From: Candidatus Zixiibacteriota bacterium | GTDB taxonomy: Bacteria > Zixibacteria > MSB-5A5 > RBG-16-43-9 | Direction: 5' to 3' | Assembly: GCA_029858245.1 (NCBI GenBank) | Contig: JAOUFL010000025.1 | Location: 1 to 14,986, forward strand | DNA: 14,986 nucleotides | Shown here: positions 6,745 through 13,937 of the stretch, in pieces | Layout of the letters: each line of letters starts with the position of its first letter | Numbering within the stretch: position 1 is the stretch's first letter | Notes under the pieces: generated by a model | The model's database searches: none | Seen by the model: only the letters and a program-made list of their open reading frames with translations | Told to the model about the DNA's origin: nothing | Position numbers and translations under genes: made by a program

Positions 6745-7221
6745 TTAAGGTGATGATAAAGACAAATGTACCTGAACCAACCTCCAGGTCCCTTCCTCCT
6801 TGATTAAAACACCAGTGAATCTGGCATCATTTTTTATTGGCTTTTCGTTCTGTTGATAATTTAATTTCAGCTGTGAATTGAACCAGGCTACTCCATCCAG
6901 GATTCTAATCTTCGGTTCAATAAGGACGAATTTTCTGTTATTCCATTTTGAAAGGGAAGGAATGAATTCCCTGTAATAATTTTCCACAGCATCATATCCT
7001 CTGAAGAATTCATCACCCGCTCCAATCAAGATAGTGTTTGGACTTTTATTATAAAAACCTAAAACCTTTTCCACATCCAATTGTTCCAATCCCTGCACGA
7101 ATTCACTAACTATACCCTCTACAGTATTTTTTTCTGACTCAACCTTTATCTCTCTTCTCTTGATACAGGAGAAGAGGATGAGAAAAAGAAAAATCAAAAC
7201 AAAATATCTTTTTATATTCAT
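6745..7221 (-). CDS. NTF2/SnoaL-like lipoprotein
   Basis: 158 residues. The N-terminus MNIKRYFVLIFLFLILFSC is a short hydrophobic signal ending in a lipobox (LFSC), with Cys19 the lipidation site. After a charged linker, residues about 34-156 look like a SnoaL/DUF4440-type NTF2 fold: VEGIVSEFVQGLEQLDVEKVLGFY helices, an FFRGYDAVENYYREF segment, then strands WFNSQLKLNY, ARFTGVLIKEEGTWRLVQVHLS. In this superfamily the RFTGVLxxxxGxWRLVxxHxS strand pair is characteristic. The cone-shaped pocket may bind a ligand or have a minor enzymatic role; none can be named. It sits directly before prs (15 bases), so they are likely co-transcribed. The SD is poor (GCAGG touching the ATG). Confidence 0.82.
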   Translation of the reverse strand: MNIKRYFVLIFLFLILFSCIKRREIKVESEKNTVEGIVSEFVQGLEQLDVEKVLGFYNKSPNTILIGAGDEFFRGYDAVENYYREFIPSLSKWNNRKFVLIEPKIRILDGVAWFNSQLKLNYQQNEKPIKNDARFTGVLIKEEGTWRLVQVHLSLSSP

Positions 7222-7555
7222 CCTGCTAAACCAAAATCAGGTCAATGGAAATTCCCGGGAATAAAGTCCAAATTGGAGTTACTTATTACCAATTCCCAGT
7301 TTATTGCCTTTAATATAAAAATCAGATGAAATTAGGCAAGAGAAAAATGTATTCCTGCTTTCGTGTGTTCCTGTGATTTCACTGTAAGATATGATTATCC
7401 AGAAGATATAAAATTTCTTTTTTAAGGAAATAACTAAAGGATTTTTCTGAACTTGGTGCCGACTTATCAATAACTGAAAAGTTAAGGTGTAAGTTTAATG
7501 GATGGGAATATCTGATCAGGGGATCCCATTTGAAAAATAGTATAGTCGTTTCTTT
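7222..7555. other. Intergenic region with no supported gene
   Basis: 334 AT-rich bases between the PAP2 gene and the NTF2-like lipoprotein. A 63-codon open frame (7279-7470, minus) has no SD and no recognisable protein character. Small palindromes are present: ATTCCCGGGAAT at 7251-7262, and ATGGGA/TCCCAT at 7502-7507 and 7524-7529 enclosing CTGATCAG. Neither is followed by a T tract. I could not find a good promoter for the lipoprotein-prs unit here. Confidence 0.6.
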
Positions 7556-8440
7556 TTATATTATCGAAATACCTACTCCTATCCCCGTATAATCGGGTTT
7601 ATCTATAAAATGAATCCTGTAATTTTTAGAAGCCCCTGGCTTGCTGAACTTAACAATGGCTTTACCCACATAAATCCCGATGACCCCGCCCCAGAAAACA
7701 TCCGACATAAAATGAACATTGCTGTTTACTCGCGCTAAGGAGACCACTGTAGCCCATCCATATAGGGCTATAGCCAGAGGAGTACTACGATATTGCTCGG
7801 CTATCACCGAACTTAAGGCGAAAGCCGTTGTGGTATGCCCGGAAGGAAAGGAAAGAGACGCGGGTGGTGGTGGGTATTCCAGAGGATCAAAATTAAAAGC
7901 GCCCTTATTACCACAAGGTCGCGTTCTACCCACTACATGTTTTATTGCTGTAGTTATCCCCTCAGCAAGGATGACGGATTCAAGGCACAAGAATGCAGTC
8001 TCTTTGGCTTTTTTGTTGTTGAAAATAACGCCACTCAAATAGAACCCGCCAATGGTTAAGTTCTTAACCCTTCTTGTGTTTCTGTTTGTCCAGTTGGAGA
8101 TTCTGTTGGTGGTTGAATTTCTGTGATCTTGCACCAAATCCTGAAGGTCTTCGTCAGCCAGCATTAATCCAGACGTTCCTACAGACAAAACAGCGAAGGT
8201 GATAAGGTTTTGTTTGCTCCAATGAAACGGCGAGGTCAGAATATGCTTGGTATCTTTATAAAAACCAGTGATTAAACAATCCAGGCACTCTGTTCTTTTC
8301 GCATACGAATCAGCGGAAACTGATGTAGCAGATAATATTGCAGTACCTATAAAAACAATTACTGTTAAAATAAAGTTGGTTGATTTGAAGAAGACCCTGG
8401 GTATTTTTTCTATTTGAATTACAACTAAGCGTTCAAACAT
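7556..8440 (-). CDS. PAP2-family membrane-associated phosphatase
   Basis: 294 residues. A hydrophobic N-terminal segment (about 22-43, ending ATSVSADS) is a signal peptide or anchor, placing the enzyme at the periplasmic side. The three PAP2 (acid phosphatase/phosphatidate phosphatase) motifs are complete in core residues: K167-x6-R174-P175; P199-S-G-H202; and R237-x5-H243-x3-D247. The Ser that normally precedes Arg in motif 3 is Ala236. Further hydrophobic segments surround the motifs (about 80-95, 129-140, 150-165, 204-214, 221-236, 248-264). Likely substrates are lipid phosphates or undecaprenyl pyrophosphate, which would suit envelope polysaccharide synthesis, but specificity cannot be read from the sequence. 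The gene looks inserted in the tRNA-Gln to prs interval, with gaps of 167 and 334 bases around it. The start lacks a strong SD. Confidence 0.9.
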   Translation of the reverse strand: MFERLVVIQIEKIPRVFFKSTNFILTVIVFIGTAILSATSVSADSYAKRTECLDCLITGFYKDTKHILTSPFHWSKQNLITFAVLSVGTSGLMLADEDLQDLVQDHRNSTTNRISNWTNRNTRRVKNLTIGGFYLSGVIFNNKKAKETAFLCLESVILAEGITTAIKHVVGRTRPCGNKGAFNFDPLEYPPPPASLSFPSGHTTTAFALSSVIAEQYRSTPLAIALYGWATVVSLARVNSNVHFMSDVFWGGVIGIYVGKAIVKFSKPGASKNYRIHFIDKPDYTGIGVGISII

Positions 8441-8554
8441 ATTAAAATTGTCGCTTCCGGCTTGTTAAAATCCCGGAGATGACATCTGTCTTGAATGACT
8501 TTTCGCTTCAAGCCTTCAGAGGTGGTTACTGTATTTCCGCATATTGCTATGTAT

Positions 8555-8569
8555 TGTAATATATTTACA
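8555..8569. promoter_or_regulatory. Palindromic operator-like site upstream of the PAP2 gene
   Basis: TGTAATATATTTACA is a dyad (TGTAA-N5-TTACA) in the 167-base gap between tRNA-Gln and the PAP2 gene. Its size fits binding by a dimeric repressor. On the minus strand it overlaps TACAAT, a possible -10 box without a good -35. AT-rich dyads arise easily by chance. Confidence 0.25.
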
Positions 8570-8607
8570 GTGATCGAAATAAAGTGGGGAAATGAGATTC
8601 AAACGAA

Positions 8608-8679
8608 CTGGGGCGCCAGGATTCGAACCTGGGAATGCGAGATCCAAAGTCTCGTGTCTTTCCACTTGACTACGCCCCA
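8608..8679 (-). tRNA. trnQ-UUG: tRNA-Gln (anticodon TTG)
   Basis: Read on the minus strand from 8679: acceptor TGGGGCG pairs with CGCCCCA over 7 positions. The D stem is GTC/GAC with loop AAGTGGAAA. The anticodon stem is CGAGA/TCTCG with loop CTTTGGA, giving anticodon TTG at 8645-8647. The variable loop is CATTC, and the T arm is CCAGG-TTCGAAT-CCTGG. The discriminator is G (8608) and CCA is not encoded. It reads CAA codons. It lies 37 bases after spoVG and is probably processed from the same transcript. Confidence 0.97.
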
Positions 8680-8716
8680 AATTTGGTGATAAATCCGAAT
8701 ACTTTGATTCTATTAA

Positions 8717-8983
8717 TCAGACACTCTGAGTTTTTAACATCTCCTCATAAGCCTGTAACACTTTTTCCTCGATTAACCTCCTCATCTCATTGTTAACCGG
8801 ATGAGCTATATCCTGATGTGTACCGTCAGTTCTTTTCCGGCTGGGCATCGAGACGAAATACCCATTATTTCCATTGATTACCTTCAGGCCCCTGATCACA
8901 AAGGCATTATCAAAAGTGATGTTAGCAAATGCCTTGAGCCTTTCCTCATCTCTTAGGGTAATCCTAACCTCTGTGATTTCCAC
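8717..8983 (-). CDS. spoVG: SpoVG family regulator
   Basis: 88 residues, normal for SpoVG. It begins EITEVRITLRDEERLKAFAN, followed by ITFDNAFVIRGLKVI and FVSMPSRKR (about 42-51), the most conserved part, then DIAHPVNNEMRRLIEEKVLQAY. In other bacteria SpoVG binds RNA or DNA and affects sporulation, envelope and virulence genes; it also occurs in non-spore-formers, so it says nothing firm about sporulation here. The start is GTG at 8983, with GAGGAGG 7 bases upstream. It follows ispE by 49 bases, as in the classic ispE-spoVG-prs-ctc neighbourhood of Firmicutes, but glmU is absent. Confidence 0.95.
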   Translation of the reverse strand: MEITEVRITLRDEERLKAFANITFDNAFVIRGLKVINGNNGYFVSMPSRKRTDGTHQDIAHPVNNEMRRLIEEKVLQAYEEMLKTQSV

Positions 8984-9032
8984 CTTCTTTCCTCCTCAAA
9001 ACAATTGGTTATACTTTGCTGAACCCATTAAA

Positions 9033-9884
9033 CTAAGAGACAGGTCGAACAATAAAAATCTTTGAGTCGCTCCTGTTGAAAACTTTATTCACCTCCTCAT
9101 TATTTGGTTGATTTTCAAAGATTCCATAGACGGTGGGTCCACTTCCCGTCATGGAGGATTTTACTGCTCCTAGTCTTAATAAAGTTTTTAGGGCTTGCTT
9201 AATTTGCGGGTGTCTTTCAGAGATTTTCTCCTCAAAATCGTTTATCCAGGTACTCAGAGCCTTAAAAAAATCTTCCTTTTTCTGCAGACACTTAATATTA
9301 ATAAAATCCACCTTAGTTGTCAAGTCTAATTTAATCAACTGGTAAGCCCAAGAGGTGGAGATCCTGAAAGGGAAGGTTACGAGGACGATCCAATAATCAT
9401 TAAAGATATTAACGGGAGTTATCTTTTCACCTCTTCCCTGAGCTAAAGCAGTCTGGTTGTACAGAAAGAAGGGCACGTCTGAGCCTAATTTTTCTGCGAG
9501 AGGATGAAGGTTTTTCAGGGAAAAATGCAAATTACATAACCTGCTTAAACCCAACAGGGTAAAAGCAGCATCTGAGCTACCTCCTCCCATCCCGGAGGAA
9601 ACCGGTATCTTTTTTCTCAGGATTATTTTCACCCCGTGAGTTACCTTACCCTCTTTTAGAACAAGTTCAGCTGCCTGATAAACTAAATTCCTCCTGTCCA
9701 GCGGTAATTTTGAGTCTGAAGCTTTTAAGATAATACCTTCCTTCACTTTGAGAAAGGTAAGGGTATCGTGGAGGGAAATATTCTGCATTAGGGTTGAGAG
9801 CTCGTGATAACCATCTTTTCTTTTACCCAGAATATTAAGGAATAGATTTATCTTTGCCGGGGCTTTAAGGGTAAGACCTCTCAA
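9033..9884 (-). CDS. ispE: 4-diphosphocytidyl-2-C-methyl-D-erythritol kinase
   Basis: Phosphorylates CDP-methylerythritol in the MEP pathway to isopentenyl diphosphate. The 283 residues match the family. GHMP-kinase features: PAKINLFL (9-16), the ATP loop GMGGGSSDAA (98-107), GSDVPFF (134-140) with catalytic Asp136, and the C-terminal MTGSGPTVYGIF (245-256). The start is TTG at 9882-9884, one base after the stop of the Wzi-like gene. The nearest purine-rich SD (AAGGAG) is about 13 bases away, so translation is probably coupled to the upstream gene. Use of the MEP pathway is typical of bacteria. Confidence 0.95.
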   Translation of the reverse strand: MRGLTLKAPAKINLFLNILGKRKDGYHELSTLMQNISLHDTLTFLKVKEGIILKASDSKLPLDRRNLVYQAAELVLKEGKVTHGVKIILRKKIPVSSGMGGGSSDAAFTLLGLSRLCNLHFSLKNLHPLAEKLGSDVPFFLYNQTALAQGRGEKITPVNIFNDYWIVLVTFPFRISTSWAYQLIKLDLTTKVDFINIKCLQKKEDFFKALSTWINDFEEKISERHPQIKQALKTLLRLGAVKSSMTGSGPTVYGIFENQPNNEEVNKVFNRSDSKIFIVRPVS

Positions 9885-9885
9885 T

Positions 9886-11418
9886 TTAGAACCAGCACTC
9901 CTTCCACAAGTTATAAGTTAATCTGAGGTTAAAGAAAACATTTCTTTCTTTTTTATCAAGTAAATTCAAATGATTATTTATAGAGGTATATCCAAATTCT
10001 CCCTCAAGATAGAGATAAGCATTTGGTTGAAAAATACCCTGGAGGATAAAATTATTTGTTCTCTCTACAATCCCTGAGGGGAATTTCCTGGTTTTTGGCA
10101 CAGGTGAGGGTTGAAGACCAATTTCACCTTCCCCTTTTCTACCTGATTTTAAAGAAAAAGAGAGTTGAAAATTTTTTGTCAGATGGTGCAGCAGGTTCAG
10201 GTAGACAAGATCAGCATCCGGACCAAGGAAACTTCCCATACCCACATCATGGTAGGTATATATGTTCCAGGGTTTGTTCTGTCCATAGACCCAGTTATTA
10301 ATACGGGTATATTCAAATGTAAAATAATTCCCGGATAAGCCAAAGGTTTCTGCCGATTTAAATCCCAACAGAAATCCGATCTGCTGAGGCTCTGATTTGA
10401 AATCATATTGAAAATCGTCTATCAAAATCTCCGTGTATAATTCCCTGTTCTTGAAGTGAGTCACCGATAAGTCGATACTCCACAGAAGGTTATCGTCTAT
10501 ATTGCGATTGAACTGTTCTGCATAGAAAACGAAAAGAGGGTTGAGATAATAAGGTTCCAAGCTTCTTTTTTCTCCACCGTAAAGAACCACTTCGGATAAA
10601 CCAAACTCAAATCCAGATTTCAGTCTTAGATTTATCCTGTGCCCGGATAAATACCTTTTAGCATAAAAATTAGAATCAAGAGATTTAAATTCATCTAAGG
10701 CTGTAGCGAAAAACTCGAACCTGAAAATCCCTAATTCCCCGGTGAGTTTTAACATATCAAAAGGGGGTGAGAAACCTGAAAGCAAGAGATAATCCTTAGC
10801 CCCCGGTCCCCAGCGTAGATAGTCCCTTCCCCATTGAAATTCAAAATGCTTGAAATCTCCCTTCAGGTATCCCGAGTCGAAAATCCCGCTTAAGCCATTT
10901 TTCCATTCCTGTCCAAATAGATTTTTCTCCTTTTCAGCTTTAGTGTCGATTATAAACCGATTTTTAAACAAAAAAGACTTCCACTGAAAGGCGGCTGACA
11001 TAACAAGCTTACCCCGAGCATAAGAAGAATCGTTCTTATTTTGAACCAGATATATAAAAGGATTTAAGGAAGCCTTAATCTTTTTAGGCTCGTTCTTTTC
11101 AAATGGGTAATTCTGGGTTTTGAGCTCATTTTCAAACTCCTGATATAGTTTTTCCAGAAGCCAGGACTGGGTCCGGGTTAAAACTAAGTCAAGCTTTTCC
11201 ACCCTGGATTTGATTTTTTTTAATTCTGAAGATATTTTGCCACGAGTGTAGGGTTTATTATTTTTGTGTAATTTAGTAAATAATCCCTGAGTATAAAGCT
11301 CTTCGATGGCTGGATATACCCAGCTATCCAGCGGGATATTCTCTAAGGTGGTAGCTAAGCTTAAGGTAGAGAAGAGAAAAATAAATATGGAAGAAATAAT
11401 GACCTTTACAATCCTCAG
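9886..11418 (-). CDS. Wzi-like capsule assembly outer-membrane protein
   Basis: About 510 residues from the preferred start, CTG at 11416-11418, which lies 5 bases after a perfect GAGGAGG. The frame remains open to a TTG at 11451, but that start has a poor SD and would put an acidic TEEEN before the signal peptide. From CTG the protein begins with a clean signal peptide (about 1-22, ending STLSLA). Next is an SLH-like helical part, LDSWVYPAIEELYTQGLF (about 30-47), seen at the head of many Wzi-like proteins. The rest is rich in alternating aromatic strands (FEFQWGRDYLRWGPG, FEFFATALDEF) and ends in Phe, as outer-membrane barrels do. Wzi helps bind capsule or exopolysaccharide to the cell surface. 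It sits behind the UDP-sugar dehydrogenase gene. Confidence 0.83.
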   Translation of the reverse strand: MRIVKVIISSIFIFLFSTLSLATTLENIPLDSWVYPAIEELYTQGLFTKLHKNNKPYTRGKISSELKKIKSRVEKLDLVLTRTQSWLLEKLYQEFENELKTQNYPFEKNEPKKIKASLNPFIYLVQNKNDSSYARGKLVMSAAFQWKSFLFKNRFIIDTKAEKEKNLFGQEWKNGLSGIFDSGYLKGDFKHFEFQWGRDYLRWGPGAKDYLLLSGFSPPFDMLKLTGELGIFRFEFFATALDEFKSLDSNFYAKRYLSGHRINLRLKSGFEFGLSEVVLYGGEKRSLEPYYLNPLFVFYAEQFNRNIDDNLLWSIDLSVTHFKNRELYTEILIDDFQYDFKSEPQQIGFLLGFKSAETFGLSGNYFTFEYTRINNWVYGQNKPWNIYTYHDVGMGSFLGPDADLVYLNLLHHLTKNFQLSFSLKSGRKGEGEIGLQPSPVPKTRKFPSGIVERTNNFILQGIFQPNAYLYLEGEFGYTSINNHLNLLDKKERNVFFNLRLTYNLWKECWF

Positions 11419-11481
11419 ATTTTCCTCCTCAGTAAAGGTAAAAACTCTCAATCCACCAAGCAGGGGTGAGTGACAGTAGAA

Positions 11482-12789
11482 TTATAATTTTACTATCCTC
11501 TCCCGGTTATCTTTCACCAGCTTGGTAGCATTGCGGGTATCAAAAATCAGTTTAGAATTCTTTACAATCCAATCGTAATCGTAAGCTGAATGGTCTGTAA
11601 CGATAACCACACAATCCGATTTACTCAGAAGCTTTGAGGTCAGCCTGGTTGATTTCATAGTGTGTGCGTTCATCAGAATTGAAGGGACATGGGGGTCGTT
11701 AAATTTTACCTTAGCACCAGCATTCTGCAAAAGCTCGATCACATCCAGTGCCGGGGATTCCCGAACATCCTGGATATCTTTTTTATAGGCTATGCCCAGA
11801 ATCAGGATATTAGTTTCCTTCAGGGTTTTTTTAACGGAATTTAAAGCCCGGTTAATCCTCTCAACCACATATTCCGGCATATGAGAATTAATGTCGCCGG
11901 CTAATTCGATAAAACGTGCATAGTAATTTAAGGATTTCAGCTTCCAGGAAAGGTAATGTGGATCGATAGGAATGCAATGACCTCCCAGACCTGGACCGGG
12001 ATAAAAAGGCATAAAGCCAAAGGGTTTAGAATCCGCAGCCTGGATTATCTCCCAGACATCTATTTTCAAGCGATCGCACATCAGGGCGACTTCATTTACC
12101 AGCCCGATATTTACGCTTCTGAAGGTGTTCTCCAGTAACTTTACCAACTCCGCGCTTTTGGTGGAAGATACCGGAAAGACTTTATCGATTATCTGTTCAT
12201 AAAAGAGCTTAGTTAGCTTGGTGCAGTATGATGTTACCCCTCCTACCACCCGGGGTGTATTCTTGATTGTGAATTTCTTGTTCCCCGGATCCACCCTTTC
12301 AGGGGAAAAGGCTAAGAAGAAATCTTTTCCTGTTCTAAGGTTAGTTTCCTCCAGGATCGGTCTGATAAGCTCCTCAGTTGTTCCGGGATAGGTCGTGCTT
12401 TCTAATATCACCAGCTGTCCAGGATGGAGATATTTTTTTACTTGATTGACGGCAGAGAGTATGTAGGATACATCCGGGTCCTTGGTTTTACTCAAGGGAG
12501 TAGGAACGCATATGGATATACAGTCAGCGTTACTGAGCAGGGCGAAATTATTGGTAGCTTTGAGAAGTTTTCTGGTAACCAGTTTTTTTACCGATTCATC
12601 TTTTATGTCGTCAATATCTGATCTGCCTGAATTTATCAGACTGACTTTCTTTTTGCTAATATCAAAACCCAGAACACTGAATCCCTGCTCGCCGAATTCC
12701 ACTGCCAGGGGAAGTCCAACATAGCCCAGTCCTATAATCCCAACCACTGCTCTCTTGCTCTCTATTTTCTCTTTGAGTTTCTGGTACAA
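11482..12789 (-). CDS. Nucleotide-sugar 6-dehydrogenase, UDP-GlcNAc/ManNAc type (WecC/WbpA)
   Basis: Oxidises the C6 alcohol of a UDP-sugar to a carboxylate in two NAD-dependent steps, for polysaccharide synthesis. 435 residues with the usual three domains. NAD-binding GLGYVGLP is at 20-27; the central domain has SPERVDPG (162-169), Lys217 and Asn221; the catalytic Cys272 lies in GPGLGGHCIPIDP (265-277). The C-terminal UDP-binding domain has GIAYKKDIQDVRESPA. The FGFMPFYPGPG run before the Cys resembles WbpA/WecC enzymes acting on UDP-GlcNAc or UDP-ManNAc more than UDP-glucose dehydrogenase; this is from memory. The start is TTG 12787-12789 with AGGAGG 6 bases upstream. It is the first gene of the minus-strand block, with its own strong promoter. 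Confidence 0.92.
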   Translation of the reverse strand: MYQKLKEKIESKRAVVGIIGLGYVGLPLAVEFGEQGFSVLGFDISKKKVSLINSGRSDIDDIKDESVKKLVTRKLLKATNNFALLSNADCISICVPTPLSKTKDPDVSYILSAVNQVKKYLHPGQLVILESTTYPGTTEELIRPILEETNLRTGKDFFLAFSPERVDPGNKKFTIKNTPRVVGGVTSYCTKLTKLFYEQIIDKVFPVSSTKSAELVKLLENTFRSVNIGLVNEVALMCDRLKIDVWEIIQAADSKPFGFMPFYPGPGLGGHCIPIDPHYLSWKLKSLNYYARFIELAGDINSHMPEYVVERINRALNSVKKTLKETNILILGIAYKKDIQDVRESPALDVIELLQNAGAKVKFNDPHVPSILMNAHTMKSTRLTSKLLSKSDCVVIVTDHSAYDYDWIVKNSKLIFDTRNATKLVKDNRERIVKL

Positions 12790-12825
12790 ATTTTACCTCC
12801 TGAATTTTTTCTAAATTTTGCCATT

Positions 12826-12853
12826 AATATATACTTTATTTTAGCAATGTCAA
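12826..12853 (-). promoter_or_regulatory. Strong sigma-70 promoter of the minus-strand block
   Basis: On the minus strand, a perfect -35 TTGACA (12848-12853), a 16-base spacer, then TATATT (12826-12831, 5 of 6 to consensus). A 17-base spacing to ATATTA is the alternative. Transcription would start near 12818, about 30 bases before the TTG start of the dehydrogenase. This may serve the dehydrogenase, the Wzi-like gene, ispE and further genes. Confidence 0.75.
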
Positions 12854-13043
12854 CCAGTTTGAAATTTTAAAATCTCAAAATTTAACTTAAAATTTCTCGA
12901 GGGAGAGAGGAGAGTGATATTTAAAATTTTCAGTGAAGGGTGGACAGATGAAATGTTTTACATAGGTGATATTTAACGAAGTTATCATAAAAGAGTTGAA
13001 ATATTATATTAGAGTTATAGCACAACTGTCATTAAGATTCCAC

Positions 13044-13072
13044 TTGCTTTTCTCAAAAAAAGAAATTAAAAT
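13044..13072 (+). promoter_or_regulatory. Possible weak promoter for etfBA
   Basis: TTGCTT (13044-13049), a 17-base spacer and TAAAAT (13067-13072, 5 of 6 to consensus) give initiation near 13079. That places the second repeat and hairpin of 13088-13113 in the leader. The -35 is poor and the region is AT-rich, so this is tentative. Confidence 0.3.
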
Positions 13073-13113
13073 AAAAATCTGCAATTAAAAATCCGCAAAA
13101 TAATGTGGATTTT
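13073..13113 (+). promoter_or_regulatory. Direct repeat and leader hairpin upstream of etfB
   Basis: AAAAATCTGCAA (13073-13084) is repeated 14 bases later as AAAAATCCGCAA (13087-13098), with one difference. The second copy forms a 10-base-pair hairpin with TGTGGATTTT (13104-13113), allowing one G-U pair and a 6-base loop. The hairpin ends 5 bases before the AAGGAGG of etfB, so it could affect translation, or the repeats could be a regulator site. Structure is seen; function is inferred. Confidence 0.45.
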
Positions 13114-13131
13114 ATAAAAAGGAGGTCCCGA

Positions 13132-13926
13132 GTGAATATTGTGGTTTGCATAAAACAGGTCCCGGATACAGAAACCAGAATCGAGTTAAATTCCGATTCC
13201 AGTGGTATTGTAACTGAGGGGATCAAATGGGTGATGAATCCATATGATGAATATGCAGTAGAGGAGGCATTGAAAATCAAAGAAAAATTCGGTGGGAAAG
13301 TAACTGTAGTATCCATGGGACCAGAAAGAACTATCGAAGCTATTCGAACTGCTTTAGCTATGGGAGCAGACGAGGGGATATTATTGAATGATCCAGCTTT
13401 TGAAAATTCAGATAGTTTAACCACTGCGTTAGTTTTATCCAAGGTTTTAAGCCAGATGGAATTTGATGTCATACTTACTGGTAAGCAAGCAGTGGACCTG
13501 GATTCTTCTCAGGTTTACGCGGGTCTGGCTGAGTTTTTAGATTTACCTTATGTCTCGGTGATTGTAGGAATGGAGCTTTTCCCGGATGTGAAAAAAGCAA
13601 TTGCCAAAAGGGAAACAGAAGGAGGAGAAAAAGAGATAATCGAGGTTTCTCTTCCTGCTATCTTTGCCTGTCAGAAAGGATTAAATACACCCAGGTATGC
13701 TTCCCTTCCCGGAATCATGAAAGCTAAGAAAAAAGAGATAAAAAAACTTGGTCTGCCTGATTTATGTTTAAATCCGGAACACGTAGGGAAAACAGGCTCC
13801 AGGTCAAAAACCAGGAAATATTTTTTCCCTCCTCAAAGAAAAGCAGGGATAAAAATTGAGGGAGAAATTCCAGAAGCTACCGCCAAGTTAGTTGAACTCC
13901 TCAGAGGAGAAGCTAAGATAATCTAA
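13132..13926 (+). CDS. etfB: Electron transfer flavoprotein beta subunit
   Basis: With EtfA it forms a heterodimer that carries electrons from flavin dehydrogenases, such as acyl-CoA dehydrogenases, to a membrane acceptor. The start is GTG 13132-13134, 6 bases after AAGGAGG, giving 264 residues; an upstream ATG at 13105 lies in the leader hairpin and is unlikely. The typical N-terminus NIVVCIKQVPDT is followed by MNPYDEYAVEEAL (35-47), MGADEGILL (77-85), TGKQAVDLDSSQVYAGLAEF (116-135, nucleotide-binding region) and NTPRYASLPGIMKAKKKEI (185-203), the EtfB signature. It is followed by etfA after 11 bases. Whether the ETF is bifurcating cannot be judged by eye. Confidence 0.95.
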   Translation: MNIVVCIKQVPDTETRIELNSDSSGIVTEGIKWVMNPYDEYAVEEALKIKEKFGGKVTVVSMGPERTIEAIRTALAMGADEGILLNDPAFENSDSLTTALVLSKVLSQMEFDVILTGKQAVDLDSSQVYAGLAEFLDLPYVSVIVGMELFPDVKKAIAKRETEGGEKEIIEVSLPAIFACQKGLNTPRYASLPGIMKAKKKEIKKLGLPDLCLNPEHVGKTGSRSKTRKYFFPPQRKAGIKIEGEIPEATAKLVELLRGEAKII

Positions 13927-13937
13927 AGGAGAGAAAA

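Larger units (their letters stand above)
12790..13131. other. Divergent intergenic region
   Basis: 342 AT-rich bases between the divergent dehydrogenase and etfB genes, with no supported gene. It holds a strong minus-strand promoter (12826-12853), a weak plus-strand one (13044-13072), a direct repeat plus hairpin before etfB (13073-13113), and an inverted repeat GAAATTTT/AAAATTTC (12861-12868 and 12889-12896) just upstream of the minus promoter. The stretch 12897-13040 shows nothing I can name. Confidence 0.6.

Noticed and set aside
7251..7262. Perfect 12-base palindrome ATTCCCGGGAAT
   Set aside because: Short, isolated, without promoter or T tract nearby; not enough to call a site.
7279..7470. 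63-codon minus-strand open frame in the gap before the NTF2-like lipoprotein
   Set aside because: No SD, odd composition, no recognisable domain; probably chance in an AT-rich gap.
8717..8983. Idea that spoVG marks a spore-former
   Set aside because: SpoVG is widespread in non-spore-forming diderms, and the window has outer-membrane and PEP-CTERM signals.
13105..13131. Upstream ATG that would lengthen EtfB by nine residues
   Set aside because: No SD before it, it lies inside the leader hairpin, and GTG at 13132 has AAGGAGG at ideal spacing and the conserved N-terminus.
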